Source: Acinetobacter sp. ANC 4558 (lineage in GTDB: Bacteria; Pseudomonadota; Gammaproteobacteria; Pseudomonadales; Moraxellaceae). Taken from it: a stretch of DNA of 64,000 bases. The stretch's first letter is position 1. Every line of letters starts with the position of its first letter. The position numbers and the translations under genes were made by a program. The stretch spans positions 162,270 through 226,269 of the forward strand of contig NZ_NEGH01000005.1 of assembly GCF_002135375.1 (NCBI RefSeq), written 5' to 3'. The notes beneath the pieces are model-generated. The model did not search any database and had not been told where the DNA came from. It saw only the letters and a list, made by a program, of their open reading frames with translations. This document shows positions 30,187-39,631 of the stretch, piece by piece.

Positions 30187-31248
30187 ATGAGTATTCAAGT
30201 AAAAAATATTGAAAAAAACTTTGGTGCATTTCATGCACTTAAAAACATCTCTTTAGATTTTCCAGATGGTCAATTGGTTGCCTTACTTGGCCCTTCTGGC
30301 TGTGGTAAAACAACACTTTTACGCATTATCGCAGGTTTAGAATCTGCAGATAGTGGACAGATCATTCTTGAAGGACAAGATTCTACCAATGTTCATGTAC
30401 GTGAACGAGAAGTTGGTTTTGTCTTCCAACACTATGCTTTATTTCGTCATATGACCGTATATGACAATATCGCTTTTGGTTTACGAGTTCGCCCACGTTC
30501 AACACGACCTTCAGAAGCCGAAATTAAAAAACGAGTCACTCGTCTACTTGACTTGGTACAACTCGGCTTTTTAGCAGATCGTTACCCTGCACAACTTTCT
30601 GGTGGTCAACGACAACGTATTGCTCTTGCACGCGCCTTAGCAGTAGAACCACGAGTTTTGCTTCTTGATGAACCTTTTGGTGCATTAGATGCAAAAGTTC
30701 GTAAAGAGCTCAGACGCTGGCTTAGAGCATTACATGACGAGCTACATATTACCTCTATTTTTGTGACACACGATCAAGAGGAAGCATTAGAAGTTGCAGA
30801 TCAAATTATTGTCATGAATAAAGGAGATGTAGAACAAATTGGCTCTCCACGTGAAGTATATGAAAAGCCAGCCACACCATTTGTCTTTGACTTTTTAGGT
30901 CAAGCAAATCGTTTTGAAGGTATCAATAAAAATGGTATTATTCAAATAGGTGAAGATAATATTCAATTAACAAATACACAAAATATGCCGCAAGGTGACG
31001 TCATTGCATTTGTTCGACCAAATGAATTACGCATCCTTTCTCAGCCACAGCAGAATACAATCCAAGCTACATTTTTACGTGAACTTTGGATTGCAGGAAA
31101 AGTCATTGCTGAATTAAATGATCGTCAAGGTAATTTAATTGAAGTTTCTTTAACTCCCGAAGAATCTAAATTGCATCAATTCCGTCCCAACCAAACAGTT
31201 TGGTTAAGTGCAATAAACTTGCATTTATTCAAAAATCAAGTCGCATAA
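30187..31248 (+). CDS. cysA: Sulfate ABC transporter ATPase CysA
   Basis: Cytoplasmic ATPase powering sulfate uptake. The 353-aa product has Walker [10 protein letters not shown] (residues 35-43), the signature [15 protein letters not shown] (about 138-152), Walker [13 protein letters not shown] and the switch histidine in VTHDQEEA, followed by a C-terminal regulatory TOBE-like domain. AAGGAATGACATC precedes its ATG, 11 nt after cysW. Confidence 0.95.
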   Translation: MSIQVKNIEKNFGAFHALKNISLDFPDGQLVALLGPSGCGKTTLLRIIAGLESADSGQIILEGQDSTNVHVREREVGFVFQHYALFRHMTVYDNIAFGLRVRPRSTRPSEAEIKKRVTRLLDLVQLGFLADRYPAQLSGGQRQRIALARALAVEPRVLLLDEPFGALDAKVRKELRRWLRALHDELHITSIFVTHDQEEALEVADQIIVMNKGDVEQIGSPREVYEKPATPFVFDFLGQANRFEGINKNGIIQIGEDNIQLTNTQNMPQGDVIAFVRPNELRILSQPQQNTIQATFLRELWIAGKVIAELNDRQGNLIEVSLTPEESKLHQFRPNQTVWLSAINLHLFKNQVA

Positions 31249-31257
31249 GGCTTTTAA

Positions 31258-31275
31258 ATGGAGCGAAAGCTCCAT
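31258..31275 (+). promoter_or_regulatory. GNRA-capped hairpin in the cysA-cysB leader
   Basis: ATGGAGC (31258-31264) pairs with GCTCCAT (31269-31275) around a GAAA tetraloop. It lies 18 nt before the LysR start codon and includes the first in-frame ATG of that gene, which is therefore not a likely start. It could be an RNA processing or stability element. Confidence 0.4.
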
Positions 31276-31293
31276 CCTTTAAGGAACACAGGT

Positions 31294-32217
31294 ATGAATT
31301 TCCAACAACTACGAATTATTCGAGAAACAGTTAGACAGAACTTTAATCTTACCGAAGCTTCAGCTGCACTTTACACGTCTCAATCTGGTGTGAGTAAACA
31401 TATCAAAGATTTAGAAGATGAGTTAGGTGTTCAGCTATTTATTCGTAAAGGTAAACGTTTACTGGGTTTAACCGAACCAGGTCTATCATTACTTGGAATC
31501 GTAGAACGAATGTTGGTAGATGCTGACAATATCAAACGACTAGCCGATGATTTTAACCGTGTCGATGAAGGTACTCTGACCGTAGCTACAACACATACAC
31601 AAGCACGTTATGTATTGCCTCCTATTGTCAATTTATTTAAAAAAGAGTTTCCTAAGGTACATTTAATCTTACAACAAGCAAGTCCAGTTGAAATTTCAGA
31701 AATGCTTTTACAAGGCGAAGCTGACATTGGTATTGCCACTGAATCTCTAACCACTGAAGATAATCTTGCCAGTGTTCCTTATTATAATTGGCAACATAGT
31801 ATTATTACGCCACAAAATCACCCACTTGCTTCAAAATCAAGTATTGGTATTGCAGATTTAGCAGAGCACCCTATCATTACCTATCATGGTGGTTTCACAG
31901 GTCGTTCTAAAATAGATACCGCATTTGAAGATGCAGGTTTTGATGTTGATATTGTGATGTCAGCACTTGATGCCGATGTCATTAAAACTTATGTTGAATT
32001 AGGTATGGGGGTTGGTATCGTCAACAATGTTGCTTATGATCCAGAACGTGATTATCGTCTAAAACAAATTCAAACGGATATTTTTGGCATAAACACAACA
32101 TGGATTGCTGTAAGAAAAGGTCATTTGCTTCGTGGTTATGGGTATGAGTTTATTTCATTATGCTCACCAAAGACAGATATCAAAGCCTTAAAGAAAATGG
32201 CGTACCCTGAAGATTAA
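31294..32217 (+). CDS. cysB: CysB/Cbl-type LysR regulator
   Basis: LysR activator of sulfur assimilation that senses sulfur status. The start is the ATG at 31294 (MNFQQLRIIRETVRQNFNLT), preceded by AAGGAACACAGGT; the longer frame starts inside a hairpin. The helix-turn-helix NLTEASAALYTSQSGVSKHI is CysB-like, and TTHTQARYVLP and YHGGFTGRSKID match the effector site region of CysB/Cbl. 307 aa. It follows the transporter genes it probably controls and ends at a terminator. Confidence 0.88.
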   Translation: MNFQQLRIIRETVRQNFNLTEASAALYTSQSGVSKHIKDLEDELGVQLFIRKGKRLLGLTEPGLSLLGIVERMLVDADNIKRLADDFNRVDEGTLTVATTHTQARYVLPPIVNLFKKEFPKVHLILQQASPVEISEMLLQGEADIGIATESLTTEDNLASVPYYNWQHSIITPQNHPLASKSSIGIADLAEHPIITYHGGFTGRSKIDTAFEDAGFDVDIVMSALDADVIKTYVELGMGVGIVNNVAYDPERDYRLKQIQTDIFGINTTWIAVRKGHLLRGYGYEFISLCSPKTDIKALKKMAYPED

Positions 32218-32220
32218 TTA

Positions 32221-32247
32221 AAAAGGCTATCAAATTGATAGCCTTTT
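32221..32247. terminator. Terminator after cysB
   Basis: AAAAGGCTATC (32221-32231) pairs with GATAGCCTTTT (32237-32247) over a 5-nt loop, followed by more T. It closes the sulfate operon and faces the minus-strand barrel gene. Confidence 0.85.
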
Positions 32248-32277
32248 TTATATCTAAACGCGTATCTGAATTATATA

Positions 32278-33003
32278 TTACCAAAAAATGGTTATACCAA
32301 CTTTAGCCACTGGAGTCCATGCATACTTCTTTTTCCCTGCAAGATATTGAGCTTCATTACGAACTGCTTGTTGAAATTCTGCTTGACGACCATCAGCCAC
32401 TTGACCAGATGCCTTTAGCCGAACTGTTGGATTTCTCGAATAATAAGCACCACCCTCTGCAAATACGCCCCAATTTTTACCAAGTTTTGGCGAGTAACCT
32501 AGACCAACATAAGGGGCAAGGGTCTTTTTATAATCTAATTTACCCTCCACTTTTACACCACTAATAGCCGTAAAACTTATACGGTCTACTGAAAAGCTTT
32601 GTCCTGCCTCAACACTACGCTCAAGCTCACGTTTACTATCAATAGATGCAACACCAGCAGCAATATAAAATGCTTCAGACCAATTATTTTTACTTCCACC
32701 CCATGGATGAATTTCTGTGTTTAAATAAATAACTTCATTTTTCACATCTTGATCATAACGAGAACCTTTTACATTAAGGTCATCACTACCTGAAATATTT
32801 CCACCGTTATATCCTAAAGATACTCCTACATATGGATTTACTTTCCATTGAATCGCACCACCATAGCCAGTGATCCCCCCCTCAACCCTTATGCCTGTAG
32901 GAATAACATCATCTGAAGTTCCATTATCGTCTGTCGCAGCGATTGCACCAGTTGCTAGTGATGTTAAAACTGTAGCAGCTAGAAGTGACTTCATGGTTTT
33001 CAT
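32278..33003 (-). CDS. Outer-membrane beta-barrel protein, tandem copy 1
   Basis: Predicted small outer-membrane barrel of unknown function. The start is the ATG at 33003 (MKTMKSLLAATVLTSLATGA), seven nt after GGAG; a TTG at 33015 is worse. A signal peptide ends near AIAATDD. The mature part has alternating polar/hydrophobic strands with IPTGIRVEGGITGYGGAIQW, PYVGVSLGYNGG, APYVGLGYSPKL and GGAYYSRNPTVRL, and it ends in an aromatic residue (VGITIFW) as barrel proteins do. It is a paralogue of the next gene, roughly half identical by eye. Confidence 0.75.
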   Translation of the reverse strand: MKTMKSLLAATVLTSLATGAIAATDDNGTSDDVIPTGIRVEGGITGYGGAIQWKVNPYVGVSLGYNGGNISGSDDLNVKGSRYDQDVKNEVIYLNTEIHPWGGSKNNWSEAFYIAAGVASIDSKRELERSVEAGQSFSVDRISFTAISGVKVEGKLDYKKTLAPYVGLGYSPKLGKNWGVFAEGGAYYSRNPTVRLKASGQVADGRQAEFQQAVRNEAQYLAGKKKYAWTPVAKVGITIFW

Positions 33004-33332
33004 TCTTTTCTCCAAAAATCAAAAGTATCTTTTATCTCAACCCATACAATAATATAATTATCATTTATCTTATAAAGATTAATATAAATCACAAGTTTTA
33101 AGAATAATACCAACTAAAGTGGAACAATCAAGATATTATTTAGATTTTCTTAATAATTTTTTAGTTATAAAATATAGTCGATACAACGCTATTGAATAAA
33201 ATGTATTACTAAACCTTATACGTTTGATAAAATTTGAATCGTTTATGATAAGTATAAATAAACACTACAGGCTCTATTGAATGATCTATGAACAACACTT
33301 GCTAATTTCAAAAAATATAGTAACCATATAAA
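33004..33332. other. Intergenic region between the tandem barrel genes
   Basis: AT-rich, 329 bp, no ORF. It must carry the promoter of copy 1 and, at its far end, the terminator of copy 2. No boxes close to consensus were picked out with confidence. Confidence 0.4.
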
Positions 33333-33358
33333 AAAAGACCATCTAAAGATGGTCTTTT
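33333..33358 (-). terminator. Terminator after barrel copy 2
   Basis: AAAAGACCATC (33333-33343) pairs with GATGGTCTTTT (33348-33358) over a 4-nt loop. On the minus strand it is followed by a T run, and the upstream gene stops at 33377. The two tandem genes therefore have separate transcripts. Confidence 0.8.
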
Positions 33359-33376
33359 AATCACTAGATGACTTGC

Positions 33377-34111
33377 TTACCAGTAAAGATTTACACCAAC
33401 CTTACCTACTGGTAACCACTCATATTTTGTTTTATTTGCAATGTTATATGCTTCATTACGTACTGCTTGATGAAATTCCTCATTAACCACTGTACCGCCA
33501 ACAACAGTACCTGTCGCTGTTAATGTCACACTTGGATTACGCGTATAATAAGCACCAATTTCTCCAAATATACCCCAATTTTTATTGAATTTAGGTGCAT
33601 AACCTATACCCACATATGGTGCAAATGAATTATTGTAATTTAACTTACCATCAATTGTGACTTTACCATCAGCTTTAAAACTTTTGTTATTAACAGAGAA
33701 ATCACGACCTGAATGTACTTCACGATCAATATCATATTTATTATCTAAGTAAGCCACACCAGCTGCAATATACGCCGCTTGTGCCCATTTATTATCGCTA
33801 GCACCCCAAGGATGTATTTCAGCATTTAAATAAGTTGTTTTACTTCGAGTTTCTAAATCGTAAGTTGAACCATCAATTTTCAGATCGTCTGACCATGAAA
33901 TTTTCCCGCCATTATAACCTAAAGCAATTCCAACATATGGATTAGCAGTCCATTGAATTGCACCACCGTAACCTGTAGTGCCTACTTCAGCTCGTACACC
34001 TGTCGGAATAAAAGAAGCTTCTGAAGAGCCATCATTAATTACACCAGCCATTGCTGTTGATGCCATTGCAGCAAGTGCAGAAGTTACGAGCATTACTTTT
34101 ATTGCTTTCAT
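33377..34111 (-). CDS. Outer-membrane beta-barrel protein, tandem copy 2
   Basis: Paralogue of the gene at 32278. The 244-aa precursor has signal peptide MKAIKVMLVTSALAAMASTA then MAGVIND. Shared blocks include IPTGVRAEVGTTGYGGAIQW, NPYVGIALGYNGGKIS, LNAEIHPWG, FAPYVGIGYAPKF, IGAYYTRNPSVTL and the C-terminal VGVNLYW. GAGGAAATTTGA precedes the ATG. Function unknown; the strand pattern and terminal aromatic residue indicate an outer-membrane barrel. The two copies differ mainly in periplasmic or loop stretches. Confidence 0.75.
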   Translation of the reverse strand: MKAIKVMLVTSALAAMASTAMAGVINDGSSEASFIPTGVRAEVGTTGYGGAIQWTANPYVGIALGYNGGKISWSDDLKIDGSTYDLETRSKTTYLNAEIHPWGASDNKWAQAAYIAAGVAYLDNKYDIDREVHSGRDFSVNNKSFKADGKVTIDGKLNYNNSFAPYVGIGYAPKFNKNWGIFGEIGAYYTRNPSVTLTATGTVVGGTVVNEEFHQAVRNEAYNIANKTKYEWLPVGKVGVNLYW

Positions 34112-34441
34112 TCAAATTTCCTCAAAATTTATAAATCGATGTTGTTCTATATATATTTAATATAAAAGATATCTATGAAGAGAAGTGATACTTTTTGTAG
34201 CTTTTAGTTACAAGTATGTATATCCACATAATATATATCACATTTTTAATTATAAATTAATCTTAATTTAGAATAAATACCATTTAGAATATATTCATAA
34301 TTTATTATAATTAATGCTTAAATAATCATGCTTTTACCTATTTAAGAAGTATTAACAAATTAATCCAATACTCCTACCTTTTTTCAGCTATTTTTGTGTC
34401 ATATAGTGTAAAATCTTCAAAATTTTTTAGGAAGGAAGATC
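34112..34441. other. Intergenic region, 330 bp, divergent
   Basis: AT-rich gap between barrel copy 2 and dapD containing both promoters. The dapD ribosome site AGGAAGGAAGATC ends it. No other element seen. Confidence 0.4.
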
Positions 34442-35263
34442 ATGACTCAGCTTTCTACTCTTATTGAGCAAGCATTTGAAGATCGCGCAAATTTTACCGC
34501 AGAAACATGTTCTGTCGAAATTCGCCAAGCAGTTGAACAAGTTATTGCTGGACTAGATAATGGAACTCTACGTGTAGCAGAGAAAATTAATGGTGAATGG
34601 GTTGTTCATCAATGGCTTAAAAAAGCTGTATTGTTATCATTTAAGTTAAATGATAACAAAGCAATTGAATCTGGCGATCTTCGTTTCTATGATAAAGTAG
34701 ATACTAAATTTAAAGATTGGACAGATGCTCAGTTTAAAGACGCTGGTGTTCGAGTTGTCCCTCCTGCTGTGGCACGTAAAGGTTCATTCCAAGCTAAAAA
34801 TGTTGTTTTAATGCCTTCTTATGTCAATATCGGTGCTTATGTTGATGAGGGAACAATGGTTGATACATGGGCAACTGTAGGCTCATGTGCACAAATTGGT
34901 AAAAATGTTCACTTATCAGGTGGCGTTGGAATTGGTGGTGTATTAGAACCACTTCAAGCGAATCCTACCATTATTGAAGACAACTGCTTCATTGGTGCAC
35001 GTTCAGAAATCGTTGAAGGTGTCATTGTTGAAGAAGGTTCTGTCATTTCAATGGGCGTATTCATTGGTCAATCAACCAAAATTTTTGACCGTGAAACTGG
35101 TGAAATTCATTATGGCCGTGTTCCAGCGGGTTCAGTTGTAGTTTCTGGTAGTTTACCGTCTAAATGTGGGACATATAGTCTTTATGCTGCAATCATTGTT
35201 AAAAAAGTTGATGCAAAAACACGTGCAAAAACTAGCTTGAATGATTTATTACGCGAAGACTAA
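34442..35263 (+). CDS. dapD: 2,3,4,5-tetrahydropyridine-2,6-dicarboxylate N-succinyltransferase
   Basis: Succinyl-CoA-dependent step of lysine and diaminopimelate synthesis. The 273-aa product has a helical N-terminal domain followed by a left-handed beta-helix of hexapeptide repeats ([58 protein letters not shown]). [10 protein letters not shown] and [10 protein letters not shown] are DapD-typical. Strong ribosome site AAGGAAGATC. Own terminator follows. Confidence 0.95.
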   Translation: MTQLSTLIEQAFEDRANFTAETCSVEIRQAVEQVIAGLDNGTLRVAEKINGEWVVHQWLKKAVLLSFKLNDNKAIESGDLRFYDKVDTKFKDWTDAQFKDAGVRVVPPAVARKGSFQAKNVVLMPSYVNIGAYVDEGTMVDTWATVGSCAQIGKNVHLSGGVGIGGVLEPLQANPTIIEDNCFIGARSEIVEGVIVEEGSVISMGVFIGQSTKIFDRETGEIHYGRVPAGSVVVSGSLPSKCGTYSLYAAIIVKKVDAKTRAKTSLNDLLRED

Positions 35264-35280
35264 TCTTTAAATATTCACTA

Positions 35281-35312
35281 AATCTCTACGATCAACCATG
35301 ATCGTAGAGATT
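35281..35312 (+). terminator. Terminator after dapD
   Basis: AATCTCTACGAT (35281-35292) pairs with ATCGTAGAGATT (35301-35312), followed by TTT. An in-frame ATG for the next gene at 35298 lies in its loop, so it is not the true start of queE. Confidence 0.8.
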
Positions 35313-35357
35313 TTTACTTTTCAATTTGTTGTATTTTATTCTGTGGTACATCGTGTT

Positions 35358-36068
35358 ATGACTTCCCTTCGTTCTTCTGCTATTCCAGTTTCAGATCCAT
35401 CTGCGGGGTTACGCATCACGGAGATATTCTATTCACTACAAGGTGAAGCAAATGCAGCTGGCTTACCGACTGTATTTATTCGCTTAACAGGCTGTCCATT
35501 ACGCTGTACTTATTGCGATACGACTTATTCCTTTGAAGGTGGTGAGCGTCAATCGCTAGAAAAAATTATCCAAACAACGCTCGCTTTTAATACACCTTAT
35601 GTTTGCGTTACAGGTGGTGAACCTTTAGCACAGCCCAATGCATTACCTTTAATGAAACACTTGGCTGATCTTGGCTGTGAAGTATCATTGGAAACCAGCG
35701 GTGCATTAGATGTTTCAAAAGTAGATTGCCGAATATCAAAAGTTTTAGACTTAAAGACACCAACTTCAGGTGAAGCCCACCGAAATCTACTCAGCAATTT
35801 AGATCATTTAACCTCACATGATCAAATTAAATTCGTCATTTGTAATCGAGAAGATTACGAATGGTCAAAACAGCAAGTTGCACAATTTCAGCTTGATCAA
35901 AAAGTCAGTACAGTATGGTTTTCACCTGCTTTTGCTGTTGAAAAAGGTGCTGTTCGGTTACCACAACTCGCTCGTGACTTAGCACAATGGATTTTAGAAG
36001 ACCATCTCCCTGTTCGTTTCCAATTACAATTGCATAAGTTGTTATGGAACGATGAAACTGGTCGTTAA
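35358..36068 (+). CDS. queE: 7-carboxy-7-deazaguanine synthase
   Basis: Radical SAM enzyme converting carboxytetrahydropterin to 7-carboxy-7-deazaguanine in queuosine synthesis. The start is set at the ATG at 35358 ([20 protein letters not shown]), because the upstream ATG at 35298 sits in the dapD terminator. The substrate-binding start is [14 protein letters not shown], the cluster motif CPLRCTYC (CX3CX2C), and the SAM loop [10 protein letters not shown]. 236 aa. No good ribosome site is seen. Followed by queC. Confidence 0.92.
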   Translation: MTSLRSSAIPVSDPSAGLRITEIFYSLQGEANAAGLPTVFIRLTGCPLRCTYCDTTYSFEGGERQSLEKIIQTTLAFNTPYVCVTGGEPLAQPNALPLMKHLADLGCEVSLETSGALDVSKVDCRISKVLDLKTPTSGEAHRNLLSNLDHLTSHDQIKFVICNREDYEWSKQQVAQFQLDQKVSTVWFSPAFAVEKGAVRLPQLARDLAQWILEDHLPVRFQLQLHKLLWNDETGR

Positions 36069-36093
36069 TGATAATATTTTTGGAGAATTAAAG

Positions 36094-36768
36094 ATGCGTG
36101 CTCGTGCCGTAGTTTTATTATCTGGTGGTTTAGACTCAACTACTTGCTTGGCATGGGCTCAAGCGAAATATGATTGTATTGCAATAAGTTTTAAGTATGG
36201 TCAACGCTCATCTACAGAATTAGATGCTGCAAAAGCTTTAGCAGAACGCTCAGGTGTTGAACATCGTATCATCAATATTGATTTGGGTAATTTAGGCGGC
36301 TCTGCTTTAACTGATCACAATATTGATATTCCAGACCATGAACAAGAAGGTATTCCTATTACCTATGTTCCTGCACGTAATACTATTTTTCTATCTTATG
36401 CTTTAGCAGCTGCTGAAGTATTTGGTGCAGAAGCAATTGTGATTGGTATCAATGCTGTCGATTATTCGGGTTATCCAGATTGTCGTCCAGAATTTATTGA
36501 AGCCTTTGCCAATATGGCTCGTTTGGCAACCAAAGTCGGTGTGGAAGGAAAACCACTTAAGTTTGAAACACCTCTGTTACATTTATCCAAAGCAAATATT
36601 ATTCGCTTAGGCATAGAACATAACGTAGACTATAGTCAAACTGTGTCATGCTACCAAGCTGACCAAGAAGGACGAGCATGTGGTAAATGTGATAGCTGCC
36701 GTTTACGCAAACAAGGTTTTGTTGAGGCAGGTGTTGCGGACCCAACTCGCTATATTCCTAATAAATAG
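36094..36768 (+). CDS. queC: 7-cyano-7-deazaguanine synthase
   Basis: ATP-dependent conversion of 7-carboxy-7-deazaguanine to preQ0. The start is the ATG at 36094 with TTTTGGAGAATTAAAG before it; the longer frame overlaps queE. The PP-loop SGGLDST is at residues 10-16, and the zinc-binding cysteines are in [19 protein letters not shown] near the C-terminus. 224 aa. It forms a unit with queE 25 nt upstream. Confidence 0.95.
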   Translation: MRARAVVLLSGGLDSTTCLAWAQAKYDCIAISFKYGQRSSTELDAAKALAERSGVEHRIINIDLGNLGGSALTDHNIDIPDHEQEGIPITYVPARNTIFLSYALAAAEVFGAEAIVIGINAVDYSGYPDCRPEFIEAFANMARLATKVGVEGKPLKFETPLLHLSKANIIRLGIEHNVDYSQTVSCYQADQEGRACGKCDSCRLRKQGFVEAGVADPTRYIPNK

Positions 36769-36782
36769 GACACAAAAGCTTT

Positions 36783-37187
36783 ATGAAATCTAAAATTTTA
36801 CTTTCTGCAATCATTGCCTTTGCATCTTTTACTTCTGTAACGAGCTTTGCTGCAACAGATGATCAAGCTAAAAAACTTGATGCTGCTTTTCAAAGTACAA
36901 ATATCAAACAAGGATTAGTGAATGTTTGTGTAGATGACTACACAAAAGCTGGTGCTTTAAATAAACTCACTAAAGCTGAAGTCACTAAATTATGTTCTTG
37001 TAATGTTGACTCTCGCGGTCGTATGACTGAAAGTCAAAAATGGGAACTGCAAAGTGCAACCAATGCTAAAAATCAAAATAAAGTAAATGAAATTTTAACT
37101 CGTTTACAAAAATCCGAAGAACCGAAAATCAAAGCATGCCTAGGTGCCGACCTACAGAAAAAATTACTGAGCTTACAAGCAAAATAA
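36783..37187 (+). CDS. Exported hypothetical protein
   Basis: The 134-aa product starts with a clear signal peptide (MKSKILLSAIIAFASFTSVT, cleavage near SFAATDD). The mature, mostly helical and charged part has four cysteines: VNVCVDD, KLCSCNV and KACLGAD, possibly two disulfides in the periplasm. It starts 14 nt after queC and may be cotranscribed, then ends at a terminator. I do not recognise a characterised family; similar small exported proteins are common in Acinetobacter. Confidence 0.7.
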   Translation: MKSKILLSAIIAFASFTSVTSFAATDDQAKKLDAAFQSTNIKQGLVNVCVDDYTKAGALNKLTKAEVTKLCSCNVDSRGRMTESQKWELQSATNAKNQNKVNEILTRLQKSEEPKIKACLGADLQKKLLSLQAK

Positions 37188-37196
37188 TTTTTTATA

Positions 37197-37224
37197 AAAA
37201 AAGCCACTTGAATGTGGCTTTTTT
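37197..37224 (+). terminator. Terminator after the queE-queC-hypothetical unit
   Basis: AAAAAAGCCAC (37197-37207) pairs with GTGGCTTTTTT (37214-37224) across a 6-nt loop. Position 10 nt past the stop codon of the exported protein. Confidence 0.85.
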
Positions 37225-37316
37225 TATCCCTAACTTTCTACATCTCGATATACTCTTTCATAATTTTGATTTTCAAAATTACGCTTCAAGTAATATTTCA
37301 AAAGGATTGTATAACT

Positions 37317-37775
37317 ATGCCTTCTCAAATTACGTTGCCGCATCAAAACTTTGCAACTACAACAGGTGAAATTAATTTAACCGAAGTTTCTACTCCATGG
37401 TTAATTATCTATTTCTACCCTAAAGACTCTACTCCAGGTTGTACAACTCAAGCCGTTAGCTTTTCTTGCTTAAAAGATCAGTTTGATGCACTCAATACCA
37501 CAATTTTAGGTGTATCACGAGATTCTGTAAAAGCACATCAAAATTTTACTGAAAAACAGAGTTTAACTATTAATTTAATTAGTGATAAAGAAGAAGTTCT
37601 TTGTCAACTTTTTGATGTTATTAAAGAAAAGAATATGTATGGAAAAAAAGTAATGGGCATTGAACGCTCTACCTTTATTTTTCATCACGGTAAACTCATC
37701 AAAGAATATCGTAAAGTTAAAGCGGCGGGTCATGCGGAGCAAGTGCTAGAAGATTTAAAAGCACTGCAAGCTTAA
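37317..37775 (+). CDS. bcp: Bcp/PrxQ-type thioredoxin-dependent peroxiredoxin
   Basis: Thiol peroxidase for hydrogen peroxide and organic peroxides. The start is the ATG at 37317 (MPSQITLPHQNFATTTGEIN) with AAAGGA upstream; the longer open frame runs through the preceding terminator and is not coding. The peroxidatic Cys42 lies in STPGCTTQ. The usual resolving cysteine five residues later is Val47; another cysteine is at 51, so resolution may be atypical. 152 aa matches the family. Further motifs: GVSRDSVKAHQNF and GIERSTFIF. Confidence 0.9.
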   Translation: MPSQITLPHQNFATTTGEINLTEVSTPWLIIYFYPKDSTPGCTTQAVSFSCLKDQFDALNTTILGVSRDSVKAHQNFTEKQSLTINLISDKEEVLCQLFDVIKEKNMYGKKVMGIERSTFIFHHGKLIKEYRKVKAAGHAEQVLEDLKALQA

Positions 37776-37937
37776 AAAGAGCTTATTACATTTAAAATCA
37801 ATATATTATTCTTTATAGAATGTGAATATTTGTTTTAGTCTTTTAAATTCCAACTCAGGTGCTGAGTTTAATATCCACTTTCTTTACATGGCATACTTTC
37901 TTTCTACGCCATGTAAAGAAAGTTCAATAAAGACGCA

Positions 37938-38537
37938 CTATGCCACTAAACTAAATGCAATACCCCACATAATGAGACCAATAATAAAATCTAAAATTTT
38001 CCATGCGCGATAATCTTTAAAAAGTGGTTCGAAGAAACGAGCACCGTAACCTAAACTAAAAAAGAATATCCAAGAAGCAATGATCGCACCGAGTGCGAAA
38101 TAAAATTTTAAATCATTAAAATTTGTTGAGATAGCACCCATCAGCACCACTGTATCTAAATATACATGTGGATTTAACCATGTCAACATCAAGCAAATAC
38201 TGAGCATTTTGAATAACTTCGTTTCTTCAATGTTACTGCTTAACAAACTATTTTTCGCTTTAAATGCTTGGTAAAAATGTTGTGCACCATAAAAAAATAA
38301 GAAAAGTGCACCTAAATACTTTGCCCAATTTACCCAATGCATATGGGTTAGAACCAATTGTGAAAACCCATATATCCCAGCAGCAATTAAAATAGAATCA
38401 GAAATTGCACAAATCAAGCAAATCCAAAATACATGTTGCCTTTTCAAACCTTGTTTTAATACAAATGCATTTTGCGCACCAATTGCAAGAATAAGGCTTA
38501 ATCCCACCAAAAAACCTTGACCTAAGCTATACCACAT
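37938..38537 (-). CDS. argO: LysE/ArgO-family amino acid exporter
   Basis: Inner-membrane exporter of basic amino acids. The 199-aa product has six hydrophobic segments and ArgO/LysE motifs: GLSLILAIGAQNAFVLKQGL, ICAISDSILIAAGIYGF and LTWLNPHVYLDTVVLMGAIS. It is divergent from an ArgP-like LysR gene, the standard regulator pairing, with 104 nt between them. Confidence 0.88.
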   Translation of the reverse strand: MWYSLGQGFLVGLSLILAIGAQNAFVLKQGLKRQHVFWICLICAISDSILIAAGIYGFSQLVLTHMHWVNWAKYLGALFLFFYGAQHFYQAFKAKNSLLSSNIEETKLFKMLSICLMLTWLNPHVYLDTVVLMGAISTNFNDLKFYFALGAIIASWIFFFSLGYGARFFEPLFKDYRAWKILDFIIGLIMWGIAFSLVA

Positions 38538-38641
38538 TATGAAGACTACATATTTGAGATAAAAATATTATCTAGCAATTTAAGTTAAATTAAGTATGAT
38601 TAAAAAAATATCAATATAGCTAATTTTTTTTAAGGTTATAG

Positions 38642-39538
38642 ATGTTAATACATAAATCATCTGAGGCTTTTCTTGCAGTTGCAAAATATGGCAGCTTTGA
38701 ACAAGCAGCTTCAAAGTTAAATATTACAGCTTCAGCAGTTACACTCAGAGTTCAAGCATTAGAAAAAAGCCTTGGTCAAATTTTAATATTAAGAGAACGT
38801 CCATGTAAGGTGACTCAAGCTGGGAAAATCTTACTTGAATATTTACAACATCAGCGCTTGATGGAACATAATTTACTCCAACAATTACAAGGTCAAAATT
38901 CTGCTTTTATCTTTCATCAATTCAGCATTGCCAGCAATGCTGACTCTTTAGCAACATGGCTATTACCCATCATTCAGCAAACTTTAATTAAAGAAAAAAT
39001 AACGTTAAATGTCATGATCGATGATCAATCTCAAACGCATCAGTTATTAGAAAATGGCTTGGTCAATGCGTGTATTTCTGCCGAAGAAAAAACCATTAAA
39101 GGATGTATAGCCCATCCCTTAGGTGCAATGACTTATAAAATGGTCGCCACACCTGCATTCAAAAAACAATGGTTTTCACATGGCATTTCTAGAGATGCTT
39201 TACGACAAGCACCCGCAATTATATTTAATCCCAAAGATCAATTACACGAAGATACAACCTTGTCTTTATTTGGTTTAAATATGCAGCAATATCCCTATCA
39301 TTTTATTCCCTCATCCACTGCCTTTATAGAAGCGATAGAGCTCGGCTTAGGGTTTGGTATGGCTCCTGTTATACAAGTACAGAAGCAATTAATCCAAGGA
39401 ACACTTATAGAGTTAATTCCAAGTGCTCAAACAGATGTTCAGCTTTATTGGCATCATTGGAAACAACAACCCATCCCCCTACAATGTTTGACCAATACCA
39501 TTATTCAAAATGCACAAACTGTTTTAAACACAGTATAA
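38642..39538 (+). CDS. argP: ArgP (IciA)-like LysR regulator
   Basis: LysR activator that in E. coli and Corynebacterium (as LysG) turns on the exporter gene in response to arginine or lysine. The 298-aa product opens with a helix-turn-helix (YGSFEQAASKLNITASAVTL) and RVQALEKSLGQILILRER. Later segments such as TATHRMV-like positions are replaced by GAMTYKMVATPAFKKQWF, as in ArgP. The divergent exporter gene is the expected target. Confidence 0.85.
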   Translation: MLIHKSSEAFLAVAKYGSFEQAASKLNITASAVTLRVQALEKSLGQILILRERPCKVTQAGKILLEYLQHQRLMEHNLLQQLQGQNSAFIFHQFSIASNADSLATWLLPIIQQTLIKEKITLNVMIDDQSQTHQLLENGLVNACISAEEKTIKGCIAHPLGAMTYKMVATPAFKKQWFSHGISRDALRQAPAIIFNPKDQLHEDTTLSLFGLNMQQYPYHFIPSSTAFIEAIELGLGFGMAPVIQVQKQLIQGTLIELIPSAQTDVQLYWHHWKQQPIPLQCLTNTIIQNAQTVLNTV

Positions 39539-39631
39539 CGCTATTGATGATGCTCTTATAAAGTTCAAATTTTATCCAGATAGGGGTTTAACTCAATTTT
39601 TACTGTCATATGACACTTCATCCAATCAACC

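Noticed and set aside
35298..35357. preQ1 riboswitch before queE
   Set aside because: The sequence there is the dapD terminator hairpin, and no preQ1 pseudoknot pattern was seen.
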